A stretch of DNA of 64,000 nucleotides from NCBI RefSeq assembly GCF_905220565.1, contig NC_059419.1, positions 1,240,001 to 1,304,000 on the forward strand, in the 5' to 3' direction. Position 1 is the stretch's first letter, and every line of letters starts with the position of its first letter. Source of the DNA: Melitaea cinxia (taxonomy: Eukaryota; Arthropoda; Insecta; Lepidoptera; Nymphalidae). Position numbers and translations under genes: made by a program. Positions 1-11,620 of this stretch are shown here, piece by piece. Under the pieces are notes generated by a model. That model saw only the letters and a list, made by a program, of their open reading frames with translations. It was not told where the DNA came from and ran no database searches.

Positions 1-629
1 TTAAGTTCGTATAATATTATAAAATATGTATCTAAAATATATGTTACCTAGCTTTTAAACAAAAAACATATACTATAATTTTGAATTGTAACCGTTTAAA
101 CTACATATAACCGTTGATACGCAATGATAACGATAGTATAATATATAATCTAATACAGAACCAACTATTTATGATAAGAAATATTATCTCAGCGGTTCGC
201 GGAAGTCCCGCGTCACTCTTGATCTTGACATCTGTATGCACATTTCTTTGTTATTAGTCAGTAAATAGTTTAAACTAGGTATAAAAGTTGACACACATTG
301 TAAGATTGCTTTAAGTTCTCTAGTCAGCTTTAGATTTAGCCTGTAGCATCCCACTGCTGGGAATAGGCCTTTTTCTTCATCTAGGTGAAGGATCGGATCT
401 TTTAATTTTATATATGTACTAAATATATTAATATTTAGGTCCGTCTATGTTGATTTTTTAAAGTGCAACTCACCCTTACAAGATACAAATATACAAAACG
501 TGAAAAAGTTTATCATTCTCTGATTAAATCTTATATTTCAATTTATCAGAATGATATGTAAATTGTTTTTTGTAATAAAATTGAAAACAGCGTAATTAAC
601 TTTCCAATGTTGCACCATATAAACTAAAA

Positions 630-870
630 ATTAATAACCTTGGTTGGCACAGTTTGTAGTGACAATGCTTTCTTTTCTGAGGGTTGTGTATTCGATTCCC
701 ACCCCGAGTCTAGGTGTTATATAAATATTTATTTATATATGTATTATTTATAAGTATGTTTATCGAAAAAAAAAGTCGCTATACCAGTCAGCTGTTACCT
801 ATAACACAAGCATTAAGTTTCTTACTTTAGGAACAGATGACCGTGTCTGTATTGTAGATATTTATATATT
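630..870 (+). mobile_element. SINE family C
   Basis: A tRNA-like head with B box (TGTGTATTCGATTCCCACCC, CGAGTCTAGGTG) is followed by a tail TCGCTATACCAGTCAGCTGT and AACAGATGACCGTGTCTGTA. A head recurs at 31100-31170 and a tail at 33190-33290. Confidence 0.7.
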
Positions 871-1382
871 TATTTATTATTATCCTTTTTTCATACGATC
901 CTTGCAAGGGCTTTGTGCATAAAAATATCATACGTTGCATTTATATGTGTTTACATAAAAATAACATTTGATTATATACGTATTTGGGTTTCCCGCGAAA
1001 AATTTACAACTCATTCAGTAAACGCTTAAAGCGATTAAGCGTTATTATTGTTGTAATAGAAAATTCCTACCATTAGTGGTGAGTCTTATCGAAACCATTA
1101 TCATTCAACGGCGGGGGATGACACGAGTCTATTGCATGACATTCTCTACTCCGTATACTATTATATTTACCATTAATTTGAACGTACTTTCAAAATTTAG
1201 AAATTTTCGATTTCGTTAAATATTCTTTCACAATTTTAGGAATTAATTTTAATAGAGTTTAATTTTCTTTTCTAAGCATAATTAGAAATAAAACAATGGA
1301 CAAACTGCCGTTGTAGATTATTAATTCAAACTAAACTCGATTGTTAAGTCGGAACGACTGTAATGTCTCTACATTTATATAA

Positions 1383-2035
1383 AACTAGCGATCCGCCCGG
1401 CTTCGCACTGGTGCAATGCTGATACTAAATATACTACAAAATGTCTTTATTTATAGTGTGAAGCTAGCTTATAGCATGGTTATTAACATAATAACAACAA
1501 CATTCAAATATTTGTCGTTAGATTACAAGTTGGTACAGAATGTGTTGAAGAAATAAATGTTCTCTGCTCGTTCCCCGTAGGTAATAGCGTGATAATATGA
1601 AACCTATATGTTGACCCGACTTCTTAATAATATTCGTACCAAATTTGAAGTAAATCCATGCAGTACTTTTTGAGTTTATCCCGGACATACATACAGAAAA
1701 ACAGACAAACAGACCAATTCTAAAAACTATATTTTCGGCTTCGGTGTCGACTGTAGATCACACCCCAAGTATTCTTTTAAAAAAATATTCAATGTACAGT
1801 TTTGATTTTCATACCATTTTATTATATGTATAGATTCTCGTGTCACAGTGTTAGTTACCATACTCCTCCGAAACGGCTGGACCGATTTTTATGAAATTTT
1901 GTGTGCATATCGGGTAGGTCTGAGAATAGGCCAATATTTATTTTTCATACGCGTAAGTTATTAAGGGGTAGGGGGAATAATTGGGGTTAATAACGTATAT
2001 GGCAAAACAACGTTTGCGGGGTCAGCTAGTATTTT
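1383..2035. mobile_element. Interspersed element with CTAGCGA..CTAGT ends
   Basis: It starts AACTAGCGATCCGCCCGGCT and ends GCGGGGTCAGCTAGTATTTT. The inner ACGGCTGGACCGATTTTTAT and CATATCGGGTAGGTCTGAGA also occur near 4660 and 60390-60470. Confidence 0.65.
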
Positions 2036-3154
2036 ATATATAATTTACATAATATTTATTAAAGATTTATATAATTATACTTTGTAAATTGACGTTTACT
2101 TGATAAAGGAGATTTTTGAATATTTGAGTTAAAAAAAATATATATTGTTTTCTAATATTTACGCGAATTTCGCTTATTAGACTAAAACAACTTTTTCGAA
2201 TTCTATCGCGGTTTATTATGTTTTTTAGATGGCCGACGTTTCGTATACTTTACAGCAACCATGAGAGGAGTAATTTAAAAAAATTATATTGAAATAAAAA
2301 AATCTAGCATTACGTATCTATAGAAGACACATATTAAACATGATTATTTTTATTATTATATACTTAACAAACGTAAATAAACAAGCATATCCCAACATTC
2401 AATATAAAATCAATGTTACCACAAATTAAGCTTATGAATCTTCAGCTAACACGCCTACTCTTTAGTCATTCACACACCTCTATCTTTTCGTAGTAAGCAA
2501 ATATCTCTTCCAATATTATACAGATTAAGTATCAGACAATAAACGCCCCCATATATAGCCCCATACATACATACCCCTAGTGTTTAAAAGACACAATATA
2601 ACCATTCATCTAATTGAGTTAGAATTTTGCGGTCTATTTCGCTTAATATTGGGTTAGCATTAAAAGTTAAGATTACTTTGCAGTCAAAAAGGTTATCCTA
2701 ACTGTACTCTCTTTGGACTTATTTTTGTTAGAAAGACAACATTGCTTATACCTACACTAATATATAGGTCTAGAATGGATGCCGTCACAAATGCTTATAA
2801 ATTTATTTACGTCAAGAATAACTGCATTATGATGTAATTAAGTTAGTATTTGTGTACGTGTATATGTATGTATTTATGTAAGCGTATTTGTATTTACATG
2901 TGTATGTATGAATATATATATAATATGTACTTATGTTTATGTCTGATAGTACATATTTTGCGCCCCTATCCCCACTAACAATCAATTGTAGTCCTCTGCC
3001 CAAAGGTTGCCTGGAAGAAATCGTTACTTTAGCGATAAGGCCGCCTTAAGGCATACTTAATTAAATTTGTTACTTTTTGTGTTGATGTGCAAAGAAGTGT
3101 AAATAAATAAATAATAAACTGCATTATTAAGTGAATGTTTGAATAATTGTATTT

Positions 3155-3724
3155 GCTCGCAAACGAAAAAAAAAACCGACTTCAGTTACATCGACAAGTA
3201 ATACAACGTAGATCGACGAAAAAATAGTCAAGTAACTACGCGTTATCAAAGATTACTCAAAAAGTAGTTATCAGATCTCGATAAAATTTAAATGTGTCCA
3301 CATGATAAAGATCAGCTTTCGATTAAATAAAAAATTATCAAAATAGCCCAGTAAAAAATTATGCGGATTTTCGAGAGTTTCCCTCGATTTCTCTGGGATT
3401 CCATCATCAAATCCTGGTTTTCTTATCATGGTACCAAACTAGGAATATCTCCTTTCCAACAAAATAAGAATTATCAAAATCGGAACATCCAGTAAAAAGT
3501 TATGTGCTATAATACAATGTAGGTCAACGAAAAAAGCGTCAAGTAAAAACGCATTATTAGATATAACTCGAAAAGTAGTGGTTAGATCTCAAATAAATTT
3601 AAATGGGACCAAATAACACACCACTTTTCGATTAAAAATTTTTTTGTCGATTTCGGTCCACCCAGTCAAAAGTTCTGAAGTCACAAATTGAGAACCTCCT
3701 CCTTTTTTGGAAGTCGGTTAAAAA
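3155..3724 (-). mobile_element. ACCGACTTC-ended DNA-type element
   Basis: Both ends carry AAACCGACTTC facing inward: CGAAAAAAAAAACCGACTTC at the left, and GGAAGTCGGTT at the right on the plus strand. Shared internal blocks are GTAATACAACGTAGATCGAC and CCTCGATTTCTCTGGGATTC. Non-coding, about 570 bp. Confidence 0.75.
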
Positions 3725-3811
3725 AGTGTTTCCATATTATAAATTATAGTGTCCAGCGATATCAAAAATAAAATCTACAAATTAGATTTTATATCTATCA
3801 TACATAGTTAC

Positions 3812-4165
3812 AACGCGTTGGCGCAAATGTCACAGCACTGGTTTTTGGCTCTTGCGCTAGCGGTTGCAGGTTCGATCCCTACACATGACATGATAGCAAA
3901 CATTTGTATGGCCATACAGATGTTTGCTGTGAACTGGGTGTTTGTAGTCTCAGTTTCTGTCTGGATCTCCCCACCGTGCCTCGGAGAGCACGTTAAGCCG
4001 TCGGTCCCGGTTGTTATCATGTACACCTGATAGCAATCGTTACTCATAGTAGGAAAATATCCGCCAACTCGCATTGGAACAGCATGGTGGTTTAAGCTCT
4101 GATCTTTCCCCTACATAGGGAAACAAGCATATGCCTAGCAGTGGGATATTACAGGCTGAAGTGAC
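3812..4165 (+). mobile_element. tRNA-derived SINE (family A), near full length
   Basis: The head GTTGGCGCAAATGTCACAGC with B box GGTTCGATCCC indicates a pol III promoter. The body has CCCACCGTGCCTCGGAGAGC and GTACACCTGATAGCAATCGT. The tail is CCTAGCAGTGGGATATTACA then GGCTGAA. Confidence 0.85.
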
Positions 4166-4386
4166 CATACATAATGTTGTCGGCAAAAATTATATTGCAT
4201 TTTAGTCAAATGCAATTCGTTAAACATTACATTTTTAAAATAATTTCTAACCCAAAAACCTGACCTAAGTAGTTTAATTACTGTCGCCATAGCAAAGGAA
4301 TTAAACTAACTTCATATTTAACAAAATTCAAATGTAAGACGCAATTTTACATACGATTTAATGAATGTAATATTTCATTACAAGTG

Positions 4387-4500
4387 TGGAAAGGCTGTCA
4401 TTGCAAAGAGTTCCGACAAATGTCTACCCGAACCGAGGCGCAGCCGAAGGCGAGGGTTGACAGTCGGAACAAGTTGCAATGACGGTTCCGCACGTGTACT
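4387..4500. repeat. Imperfect inverted-repeat element
   Basis: GTGTGGAAAGGCTGTCATTG near 4385 pairs imperfectly with CAATGACGGTTCCGCAC near 4480-4496, with GAACCGAGGCGCAGCCGAAG in the centre. It resembles a fold-back MITE. Confidence 0.6.
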
Positions 4501-5454
4501 AAACGACTATTTTTAATACAGTTGCGAAAAAATGAAGCAATTTAATAAAATAATAAAAACAACTAAACTTGCAAAGAAAATTTCTGAAAAATGGCGCCAA
4601 CCGTAGAATATAAGCAGAATTTTTTTTCTTCACCCATTTTGGTAGGCAAAGGGTTTTTATGATATTTTTGTGCATATCAGGTAGAACTGAGAATCGGCTA
4701 ACATCTATTTTTCATACCCCTAAGTTATAAGAGGGGGGAACGTTGACAGTACCTTTTTCTCCTGTTACAATCTAGCACTTAGTGATAACTTAACATTATA
4801 CTGATGAACGAATTTTAAAAATCACTTCAAATTATTTATGTATATCTCTATATCAACACAAGACGCGTGCAAAACTGTGCATATAGAACTATTTACACGC
4901 ATGCATGCGAACCGGTCACCGGTACTACAAAATTACAATTACCTCTTACAAATAATTACTACATTATCCCATCTACCTTTATCCCGTACATGAGCTGTTG
5001 TTCTTCAGTCAGACACTTGTGCTAACTTTAGAATGTATGATAAACGTTTATAAGTCTGTACCTTGAGCTTCTGCAGTAATCCTTAAAGTTGTGATCATGG
5101 AGCTTATTGTTCAATGTTTAAAATCAATATTATACTTATATAAGAAATTTTTGCTTGGCTTTACATTGTTTTATAAAATAAAAGATAGCAATTAGCAATC
5201 GTTCTATTTTTTTAAATAGTAATCATGTCAATATTTTACTTTGTGAAATGACGAATCGAAAGTGCTTTTAAGCCTATTTTCACACAGCACATTAGTTTAG
5301 ACTAATAAATGTATAAAATTTATCATATTATATCAACCAATACTGAGAATTAATTTTCTTAGGAGATTTTCTTATTTCTTAGGTGATTCTTAACTGGATC
5401 TTAACACCGTGTATTTTTCTATATCATCTTAAAGAAAATGAATTATTTTTAGAA

Positions 5455-5565
5455 AACATCCGCCAACCAACAATGGAGTAGCATGTTGGATTAAGCTCCG
5501 ATACTTCTACTCGGTGAAAGTTGCATATGCCCAGCAGTGGGCTGTTCATGCTGAATCTTAACACG
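5455..5565 (+). mobile_element. SINE tail fragment beside the TGF-beta exon
   Basis: ATCCGCCAACCAACAATGGA through CCCAGCAGTGGGCTGTTCAT matches SINE family A tails. It lies 20 bases into the intron after the TGF-beta exon 1 donor. Confidence 0.8.
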
Positions 5566-5584
5566 AAACAAAGATGAAACGTAC

Positions 5585-5900
5585 CTTCAACAGGAAAAAT
5601 GATCTTCTGTTCGGTCCTGCCGTAGTAATCGTCGAACTCTGGGGGTTTATCCACCCCCTGGTTCAGCGTCTGCCCCTGTGCAACTGGCATCGGGAGGCTG
5701 TTCACTGGCACAGCCACCGAAGGCTTCTTACTTAACCTCAATTTCCTCAATATCTGCTGCTTAACGAACTCTATCCTGACCTCGGTCAGCTGCGCGACAC
5801 TCAGCTCACCGTTCACACAGTTCGCGCACGCCCACATCTCCCCCCAACTACTATAGTTTATACTGACTAGAATTATATACGCGTACACTCGGGTGTTCAT
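5585..5900 (-). CDS. First coding exon of an activin/inhibin-beta-like TGF-beta ligand
   Basis: The exon runs from ATG at 5900 to a GTACGT donor at 5584, 105 codons plus one base. Residues 1-24 (MNTRVYAYIILVSINYSSWG, then EMWA) look like a signal peptide. The prodomain start follows: CANCVNGELSVAQLTEVRIE, FVKQQILRKLRLSKKPSVAV, PVNSLPMPVAQGQTL. The CxxC pair followed by a helix of the form EFVKQQILRKLRLSKKP is characteristic of activin, inhibin-beta, GDF8/11 and dawdle prodomains; human inhibin beta C/E has a similar AKQQIL segment. Such ligands are secreted and signal through activin-type receptors. An upstream in-frame ATG at 5954 is less likely because it precedes the signal peptide. Dawdle, activin-beta or myoglianin cannot be told apart from this exon, and later exons were not found. 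Confidence 0.8.
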
Positions 5901-6180
5901 CGCGGTAGATTTCTTTTGCTTAGACAATTGAAATATGACAATAGATCTAGACACATGCGTGCGACAACGGTCGACGCGCGACTGGCCTGTGCGACGTTCA
6001 ACCGGCTAATATAAGCTTCTGAGGTGTTCATTGAGTATGAAAGAATATATCTCGAGCCTAGTATCGGAGGTCACTGTTTGCCGTTCTTGGACAATGGACC
6101 CGCGTGATACGAGCGCAGATCGTAAATCATATTAGACGCTGAATGTATTTGTTTTCGATCAATTCGTGTTTTGGTTCACA
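5901..6180 (-). promoter_or_regulatory. Probable 5' UTR/promoter area of the TGF-beta gene
   Basis: Sequence upstream of the ATG is less AT-rich than its surroundings, with several CG dinucleotides (near 5965-6000 and 6095-6125), as expected for unique 5' flanking DNA. No TATA box is evident at a standard distance. The assignment is positional only. Confidence 0.3.
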
Positions 6181-7200
6181 CACCGTATTAAAGAGTTTGT
6201 TTATTTTGTTTAATTACTGTATTTAATAATTATCTGATAATTATATTGACAATAATGCAAGGCATGCGAGTATTTATTCGTTTCAAACTAAAAAACTTTC
6301 ATTACATGAAATATAACACTGAATTTAAATCTTAAAACTGAAAATTATTTAACTACTTAGTGAAAATAAAATAAAAAAGTATGTATCTACTTCATCAATA
6401 AGAATATCGCAATTTCCCTGAAATAAGTTTTTTCTATCATTAAATTATTCCTCAACGGAAATAAATTAAAAATATGTGTTAACCACCTAACAAAGTTAAC
6501 GACCTTGTTTCTGATTCAGATGTGAAATTCGGCAGTTCATTGAACTCTTGATAAACTAACAATTAAGCTCATAAAAAGTAACAGGGATCAAAACTACGCT
6601 CATAAACAACCCTTATCTTTGATACCTAATTATTTTCTTTTACAATTCAATAATGATGTATTTTATTTTCTTCTAAAACACGTCTGTACAAATACGTGTG
6701 ATATTTCATCATTTAAAATATGTTAAGGGTTAAAATAACAATGTAAAGATAATTAAAGGATGACAGTTTTTTTTTTAAAGAAAACACGTGTCATTGTTTT
6801 GAAAACATTTATACTGTATACATAATACTGTATTTAATAATAAATTATATTATACTGTAAGTAGCTGAGCCGGCGAACTTCATAATATTTTTTCGCGAAT
6901 ATGTCGATATTATTTCTTCTTTATTACAAACCTGGTTCCGATAACAAATACAAAATCACGATTGAGATAGGCAGGGATGGATTTAGGGGAGGGTAACCGG
7001 GGCTACAGTCCCCCAATAAAGACGTCGGAAAAAAAATCAAGTTCAGACTAGTAAACAATTTTTCCTTTCATACTTTTTTTGCTGTTTTACCTTTTAAAAA
7101 AAATGTCCATTTTGTTTGGAAAACAATTTGGAGCCAAGGGGCTTAAGGAGTAAACACCAACAAAACCCGAGAAAGCACTACATTTAGCAGGACGTTTAAA
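6180..7200. other. Gene-less AT-rich DNA upstream of the TGF-beta exon
   Basis: No frame, RNA gene or repeat boundary is evident apart from simple AT-rich sequence. It may hold regulatory DNA for the TGF-beta gene. Confidence 0.5.
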
Positions 7201-7239
7201 TATATTGTGCACAGCCGGAAATTTCTTGCTCAATCATGT

Positions 7240-7272
<33 letters not shown>
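7240..7272. repeat. (CAAT)n microsatellite
   Basis: About eight tetramer copies. A second microsatellite, (CATA)n, lies at 7412-7434. Confidence 0.9.
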
Positions 7273-7273
<1 letters not shown>

Positions 7274-7744
7274 AATCAAGTATGGTTAATGGCAAAAGTG
7301 GACTTATCCCTAGAAGACATCTCTTCAGTGTCTATCAGTGTCATATAGCAGGGTAGACAGTGTAAGAAATGACAGCGTACAAAACAGCTAAATACCTGTA
7401 ATATATTACATATACATACATACATACATACATACACCAAATACTCAACGTTACACCTAAATAATACTGCTTTCAAACAGCGGTGTGTTCCTGTGGTGAG
7501 TAAGGTTTACTGAAGTAATTACACAGTAAGTATTAGTAAAACAGCAGGAAATTTCATGCTCAAAATATGGAGCAGCCCGACTGGGTTAGTACCTTGACCT
7601 TACAGAAGATCACAGCTAAATAATACTGCTCTCAAATAGTTTTGTATTCTTTTGGTAAGTATGGTAGGCAGAGCTCCTGGGGAGAGTCAGGCTAGGGTCA
7701 ACAACGCGCTTGCATTGCTTCTGGTTGCAGGCATCTCTAGGGTA

Positions 7745-8110
7745 CGCTTCAGCCTGTAATATCCCATACTGGGCATAGGCCTCTTTCCCCATGTAGAAGA
7801 AGGATCAGAGCTTAATTCACCACGCTGCTCCAATAAGGGTTGGCGGATATATTCCCTACTGTGAGTAACGATCGCTATCAGGTGTACATGATAACAACCG
7901 GGACCGACGGCTTAACGTGCAAGGGTACGGTTCTCGCTTATTGTCCTGATGCTTTATAATTATAATTCGGTGCATTTTCAAGGTTGTCAGGTTGGAGGAA
8001 ATTTTCCCGACTGTGAGTAACGATCGCTATCGGGTATTAATGATAACAACCGGAGCTGATAGCTTATCATGCTCTCCGAGGCACGGTGGGAAGACCCATA
8101 AGGACAGTCA
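7745..8110 (-). mobile_element. SINE tail/body fragments, two pieces
   Basis: The minus-oriented tail (CAGCCTGTAATATCCCATAC) and body run to about 7920. A second body fragment follows at 7995-8105 (GATCGCTATCGGGTATTAAT, CTCCGAGGCACGGTGGGAAG). This looks like a rearranged or nested pair. Confidence 0.75.
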
Positions 8111-8436
8111 TCCAAATCGGAAAGAAACTACTATACAAAAGTGGAGCATCTTGTCTCATCTTTTCTATACAGATTACTTATTTTCTTATTCGGCTGTTTT
8201 TTTTTTTTCTTTAAAGAAGCTCATGTTATAAAGCTGTTGTTTTTTAGCTGCGGTTATCATAGCTTATGGACCCATGCGACACGTTTTGGCCCCTCCCCTT
8301 CAATCCAGTACATCCTTAGGAACTATGGCTACCTCAATCATCACAGCCACATAACACTACATGAGACAAGTGTTATAGAAATAGCTGCGATCTTCTAAGA
8401 TTGAGGAACATAATATTGTGTCTACTCTAGATTTTA

Positions 8437-9690
8437 AGCAAGAAATTTTCTAAACATTTCTTAATATCATATCGAAAATCGACCGTTCCAGCGGGGATCG
8501 AACCTGCATCTTCGACTGATCGTGTCGGTGCTCTAGCTAATTAAGCTATTATAGAACGATGTACTCGCTAGATCGAAATTTTCGATATGATGATTTATTT
8601 TTATATTCGGTCTAAGCGACCGTGGCGCCGTCTTTATTGAGTTCTTTACCGAAACCCGTAACTATTCAAAGTTTCATATTACAATGAAAATCTTTGACAG
8701 GAGACGATACCATGCTATTTTTAATTTGTACGATTTTATTTTTGTGTTACCCACACATGGATGGCGGTCGATTTTTGATATGATATTAAAAAATGACGTT
8801 TGACGCAAAATCTTACAAGAGACAAAAACCGTGCCAGGCTTCTAGCTGTGTCAAATAAAGAGTCAGGTCACTGGTTACACGCAATGCCGTCAAAAAATCT
8901 TGAGACACTTTTAGACAATGAAAGTTTTAGAATTGCTCTCGGTCTCCGGTTGGGAGCTCCACTGTGCTTTGGACACAGATGTCCGTGCGGAAAAGAGGTC
9001 GATTCTTTCGGACTACACGGCCTTTCCTGTAACAAGCGTTCAGGTAGATTTTCCCGCCACGGTACCCTAAACGATACCATAAAAAGAGCTCTTGCCACCA
9101 TCGACGTTCCTGCTCTTATCGAGCCAACTGGAATTAGTCGCAATGATGGCAAGAGACCTGATGGATTGACGTTGGTTCCCTGGGAAAGGGGACGGGCGCT
9201 TTTGTGGGACGCAACCTGCGTTGACACACTTGCTCCGTCTCATGTCAGGGAAACAGCCTTAAAAGCGGGAGCCGCAGCGGAAAAAGCTGAAACGACTAAA
9301 CGGCAGAAATATTCGTCACTAATTCCAAATTACATCTTTGTGCCGTTTGCAGTCGAAACACTTGGACCTTGGAGTAGCAGTGCTAAAAAATTTTTAAATG
9401 AAATAACACCTCGCCTTATTGCCTCCTCTGGTGACAAGAGGGCTGGTGCATTTTTTGCCCAGAGAATCGGCATAGCGATTCAACGGGGAAATGCTGCCAG
9501 CATTCTTGGCACAATTCCACGCGGACATGATTTATACCAAAACTATCTGTAAATATTTAGTTCTTAAGTTGTGAATTGTAAATATGTATAATATTTTGTA
9601 TAAATAAAATTATAATTTAATTGAAAAATGTTTAGAATATCCTAATGTGTGGGTAACACAAAAATAAAATCGTACAACTTAAGAAATTTT
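8437..9690 (+). mobile_element. Composite element: tRNA-like and inverted-repeat sequence around a LINE C-terminal ORF
   Basis: The left part (8460-8760) is collinear with 18017-18320, including an antisense tRNA-like stretch and GTGTTACCCACACAT. The right end (9640-9680) carries the same block inverted (ATGTGTGGGTAACACAAAAA). The ORF at 8800-9552 lies between these inverted arms. At 18287-18402 the same arms lie back to back with no ORF between them. Confidence 0.75.
8800..9552 (+). CDS. LINE C-terminal region with zinc-binding and restriction-like endonuclease-type motifs
   Basis: The 250-residue frame ends in GTIPRGHDLYQNYL. It contains GHRCPCGKEVDSFGLHGLSC, a CxCG...H...C zinc-type motif at about residues 57-77. 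This is followed by RFSRHGTLNDTIKRAL, NDGKRPDGLTLVPWERGRAL and LWDATCVDTLA, whose RPD...D spacing resembles PD-(D/E)xK restriction-like endonucleases of R2/R4/NeSL-type LINEs. Proteins of this type form the C-terminus of long retrotransposon polyproteins; here no reverse transcriptase precedes it. The frame is open with no internal stop, so it is either a recent truncated copy or under some constraint. The nuclease reading is inference. Confidence 0.7.
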   Translation: MTQNLTRDKNRARLLAVSNKESGHWLHAMPSKNLETLLDNESFRIALGLRLGAPLCFGHRCPCGKEVDSFGLHGLSCNKRSGRFSRHGTLNDTIKRALATIDVPALIEPTGISRNDGKRPDGLTLVPWERGRALLWDATCVDTLAPSHVRETALKAGAAAEKAETTKRQKYSSLIPNYIFVPFAVETLGPWSSSAKKFLNEITPRLIASSGDKRAGAFFAQRIGIAIQRGNAASILGTIPRGHDLYQNYL

Positions 9691-9699
9691 CTACTATGC

Positions 9700-11075
9700 C
9701 TTACCTCAATACAACGCCCATATCCCTAAACACGTTCTCCACCACAGCTGAGTTGCCTAGCTCCTAAATACTAGACTCCTTATGATTCCTTCGCATTTAG
9801 CCTGTAATTACCCGTTTATCTTGCAATTAGTGTATTTAAATATTGTTGTAACAAGTTTTTTGAGACAAATATGGCTTGCGTTGTTGATTGCACACTATTA
9901 TCGACATATTTTTCCTGTACTACTTTTATTAAAGGTTGCATGGAAGAGATCGCTATAAGCGATAAGGCCGCCTTTGCATATATTGTTTGTTTTTGTATCT
10001 CATCCTTCTATAATGTATCTTCTTTTTTATGTGCAATAAAGCTTAATAAATAAATAAATAAAATGGCTTTCGAGATTTTGAATACCTTTTTATTGTAAGA
10101 TCAAGTCCTAACTAGAATCACCAGAAGATCAATTACAAAATTATATTAAAAAATCGGTGGTATTGAAAAATAAACATCTGTACATCTGTACACGTACCAA
10201 CATATAAATATCCATCAATCTTCTGAGAAGCAACTTGGCGAATGCAACGAAAAAATTTGTGTAAAATATATTCGTATTTTAACTGGTGTATTATTGTTAA
10301 AGCACTTTTGCTTAATTTCATTTAGTTCTTATTTCTAAAATAACTAATTATTTTCTTCTCTCTTGACGGTCTTGTACGCAATATAATAATCGTATCTAAC
10401 TTGCGGGGCATTTTTTAGTATAGTCATTGTTGAAAAAAAATGGGGTTAAAGAAACTTTATTCTCAAAAAGAATACAATATTCACTTATATGAGAACATTA
10501 AATTTACAACTAAAACCGTACAGCGATGTGCGGCGAAACAAAGCAACAATCGCAAAACATACAGAAAATAATATTTTTTAAAGAGGGTATCTGTAAAAAA
10601 GCATAGATTGATAAGAATCGGAAGTGGTATAAGTTTGTAGAAATTGCTTACATTTGTTTGATTTTTATTTTATGATTAGTCGAATGCCATTTTACGTTAC
10701 TGTACTATTCTTATTAATACAATTTTTATTATTTTTTGTTGTTTTGTGTTATTTTTCACATATACGTATTTTTAATAGCCTCTTAAACTGTTTTATACTG
10801 TTTGCCTATTTATTATTTTTTTGGTAAATTAAAATAATAATTACGTTTTACAATTTAGGTAATTTCATACTAAATAGTTTTCAAATTCTGTGGATTTAAA
10901 TTATAATGACCGAGATCAGGAGAAATTTATTTCATATTTGTGGTCTGTGAACGAGAGACGGAACTCACATATTAAAATAAAAACACTACAAAACTATATA
11001 CAAATAGTACTTAAACTACAATCGTAATGACAATAAATTTCATAATTCTATAAATACTATATGTAAGTAATCTAA
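9700..11075. other. Gene-less stretch with a LINE 3' tail
   Basis: 9930-10050 (GGTTGCATGGAAGAGATCGC and GCGATAAGGCCGCCTTTGCA) is a LINE 3' UTR end shared with 2990-3110, 19370-19480, 30185-30310, 34000-34110 and 62740-62880. The remainder shows nothing supportable. Confidence 0.6.
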
Positions 11076-11079
11076 CAAA

Positions 11080-11218
11080 ACCGAAGAGCATGTATGAAGG
11101 GAACAATGAAAGTGAACGAAGCGAAAGAAGTATGTAAGGATCGTAGCAAGTGGAAAGAAGTGGTCTCTGCCTACCCCTACGGGAAAAAGGCGTGATTATA
11201 TGTACACATATGTATGTA
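11080..11218 (+). mobile_element. 3' fragment of the same RTE-like LINE
   Basis: This stretch is nearly identical to the last 130 bases of the LINE at 27187-28920, from the GAGCATGTATGAAGGGAA region through CCTACCCCTACGGGAAA and the stop, with the same ATGTATGTA tail. It is a strongly 5'-truncated insertion. Confidence 0.9.
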
Positions 11219-11289
11219 AGTAGGCTAAAATTTTAATGAAACTCTCAAGTCTCAAACTTTCTCTGCTTAAACCACAACTGTTTGAGTAT

Positions 11290-11620
11290 ATATATTCCAG
11301 CCTATTGCAGTCCATTGCTGGACATTGGCCTCCACAAGTTCGCGCCAAAAATGCGTGAACTCATGTGTTTTGCCCATAGTCACCACGCTGGGCAGGCGGG
11401 TTGGTGACCGCGGGGCTGGCTTTGTCACACCTTAGACGCTGCTGCCCGTCTTCGGCCTGTGTGTTTCAAAGCCAGCGGTTAGATGGTTATCCCGCCATCG
11501 GTCGGCTTCTTAAGTTCCAAGATGGTAGTGGAACCTTGTTATCCCTTAGTCGCCTCTTACGACACCCACGGGAAGAGGGGGTGGCTGTATTCTTTGGTGC
11601 CGTAGCCACACAGCACATAT
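11290..11620 (-). mobile_element. SINE-like element with RTE-LINE tail
   Basis: Read on the minus strand it ends GCGAACTTGTGGAGGCCAAT, then GTCCAGCAATGGACTGCAAT and AGGCTG, which equals the 3' end of the RTE-type LINE (RELVEAYVQQWTAIG). The rest (GGGATAACCATCTAACCGCT, GAAGACGGGCAGCAGCGTCT) is shared with 13070-13290, 29535-29750, 44150-44350 and 51755-51880. Confidence 0.75.

Noticed and set aside
8478..8560. tRNA gene on the minus strand
   Set aside because: The A and B boxes are recognisable but the stems are broken and the anticodon loop lacks U33. The same sequence lies in a repeat at 18058-18128, so it is a tRNA-like part of a mobile element.
8868..9227. Minus-strand frame of 119 codons
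   Set aside because: It is antisense to the LINE C-terminal ORF at 8800-9552 and has no recognisable motif.
10133..10321. Minus frame with RCIRQVASQKIDGYLYV followed by a GTACGT-like donor
   Set aside because: It was considered as the missing ABCD terminal exon or another gene's exon. It does not resemble the ABCD C-terminus and has no good acceptor or partner exon.
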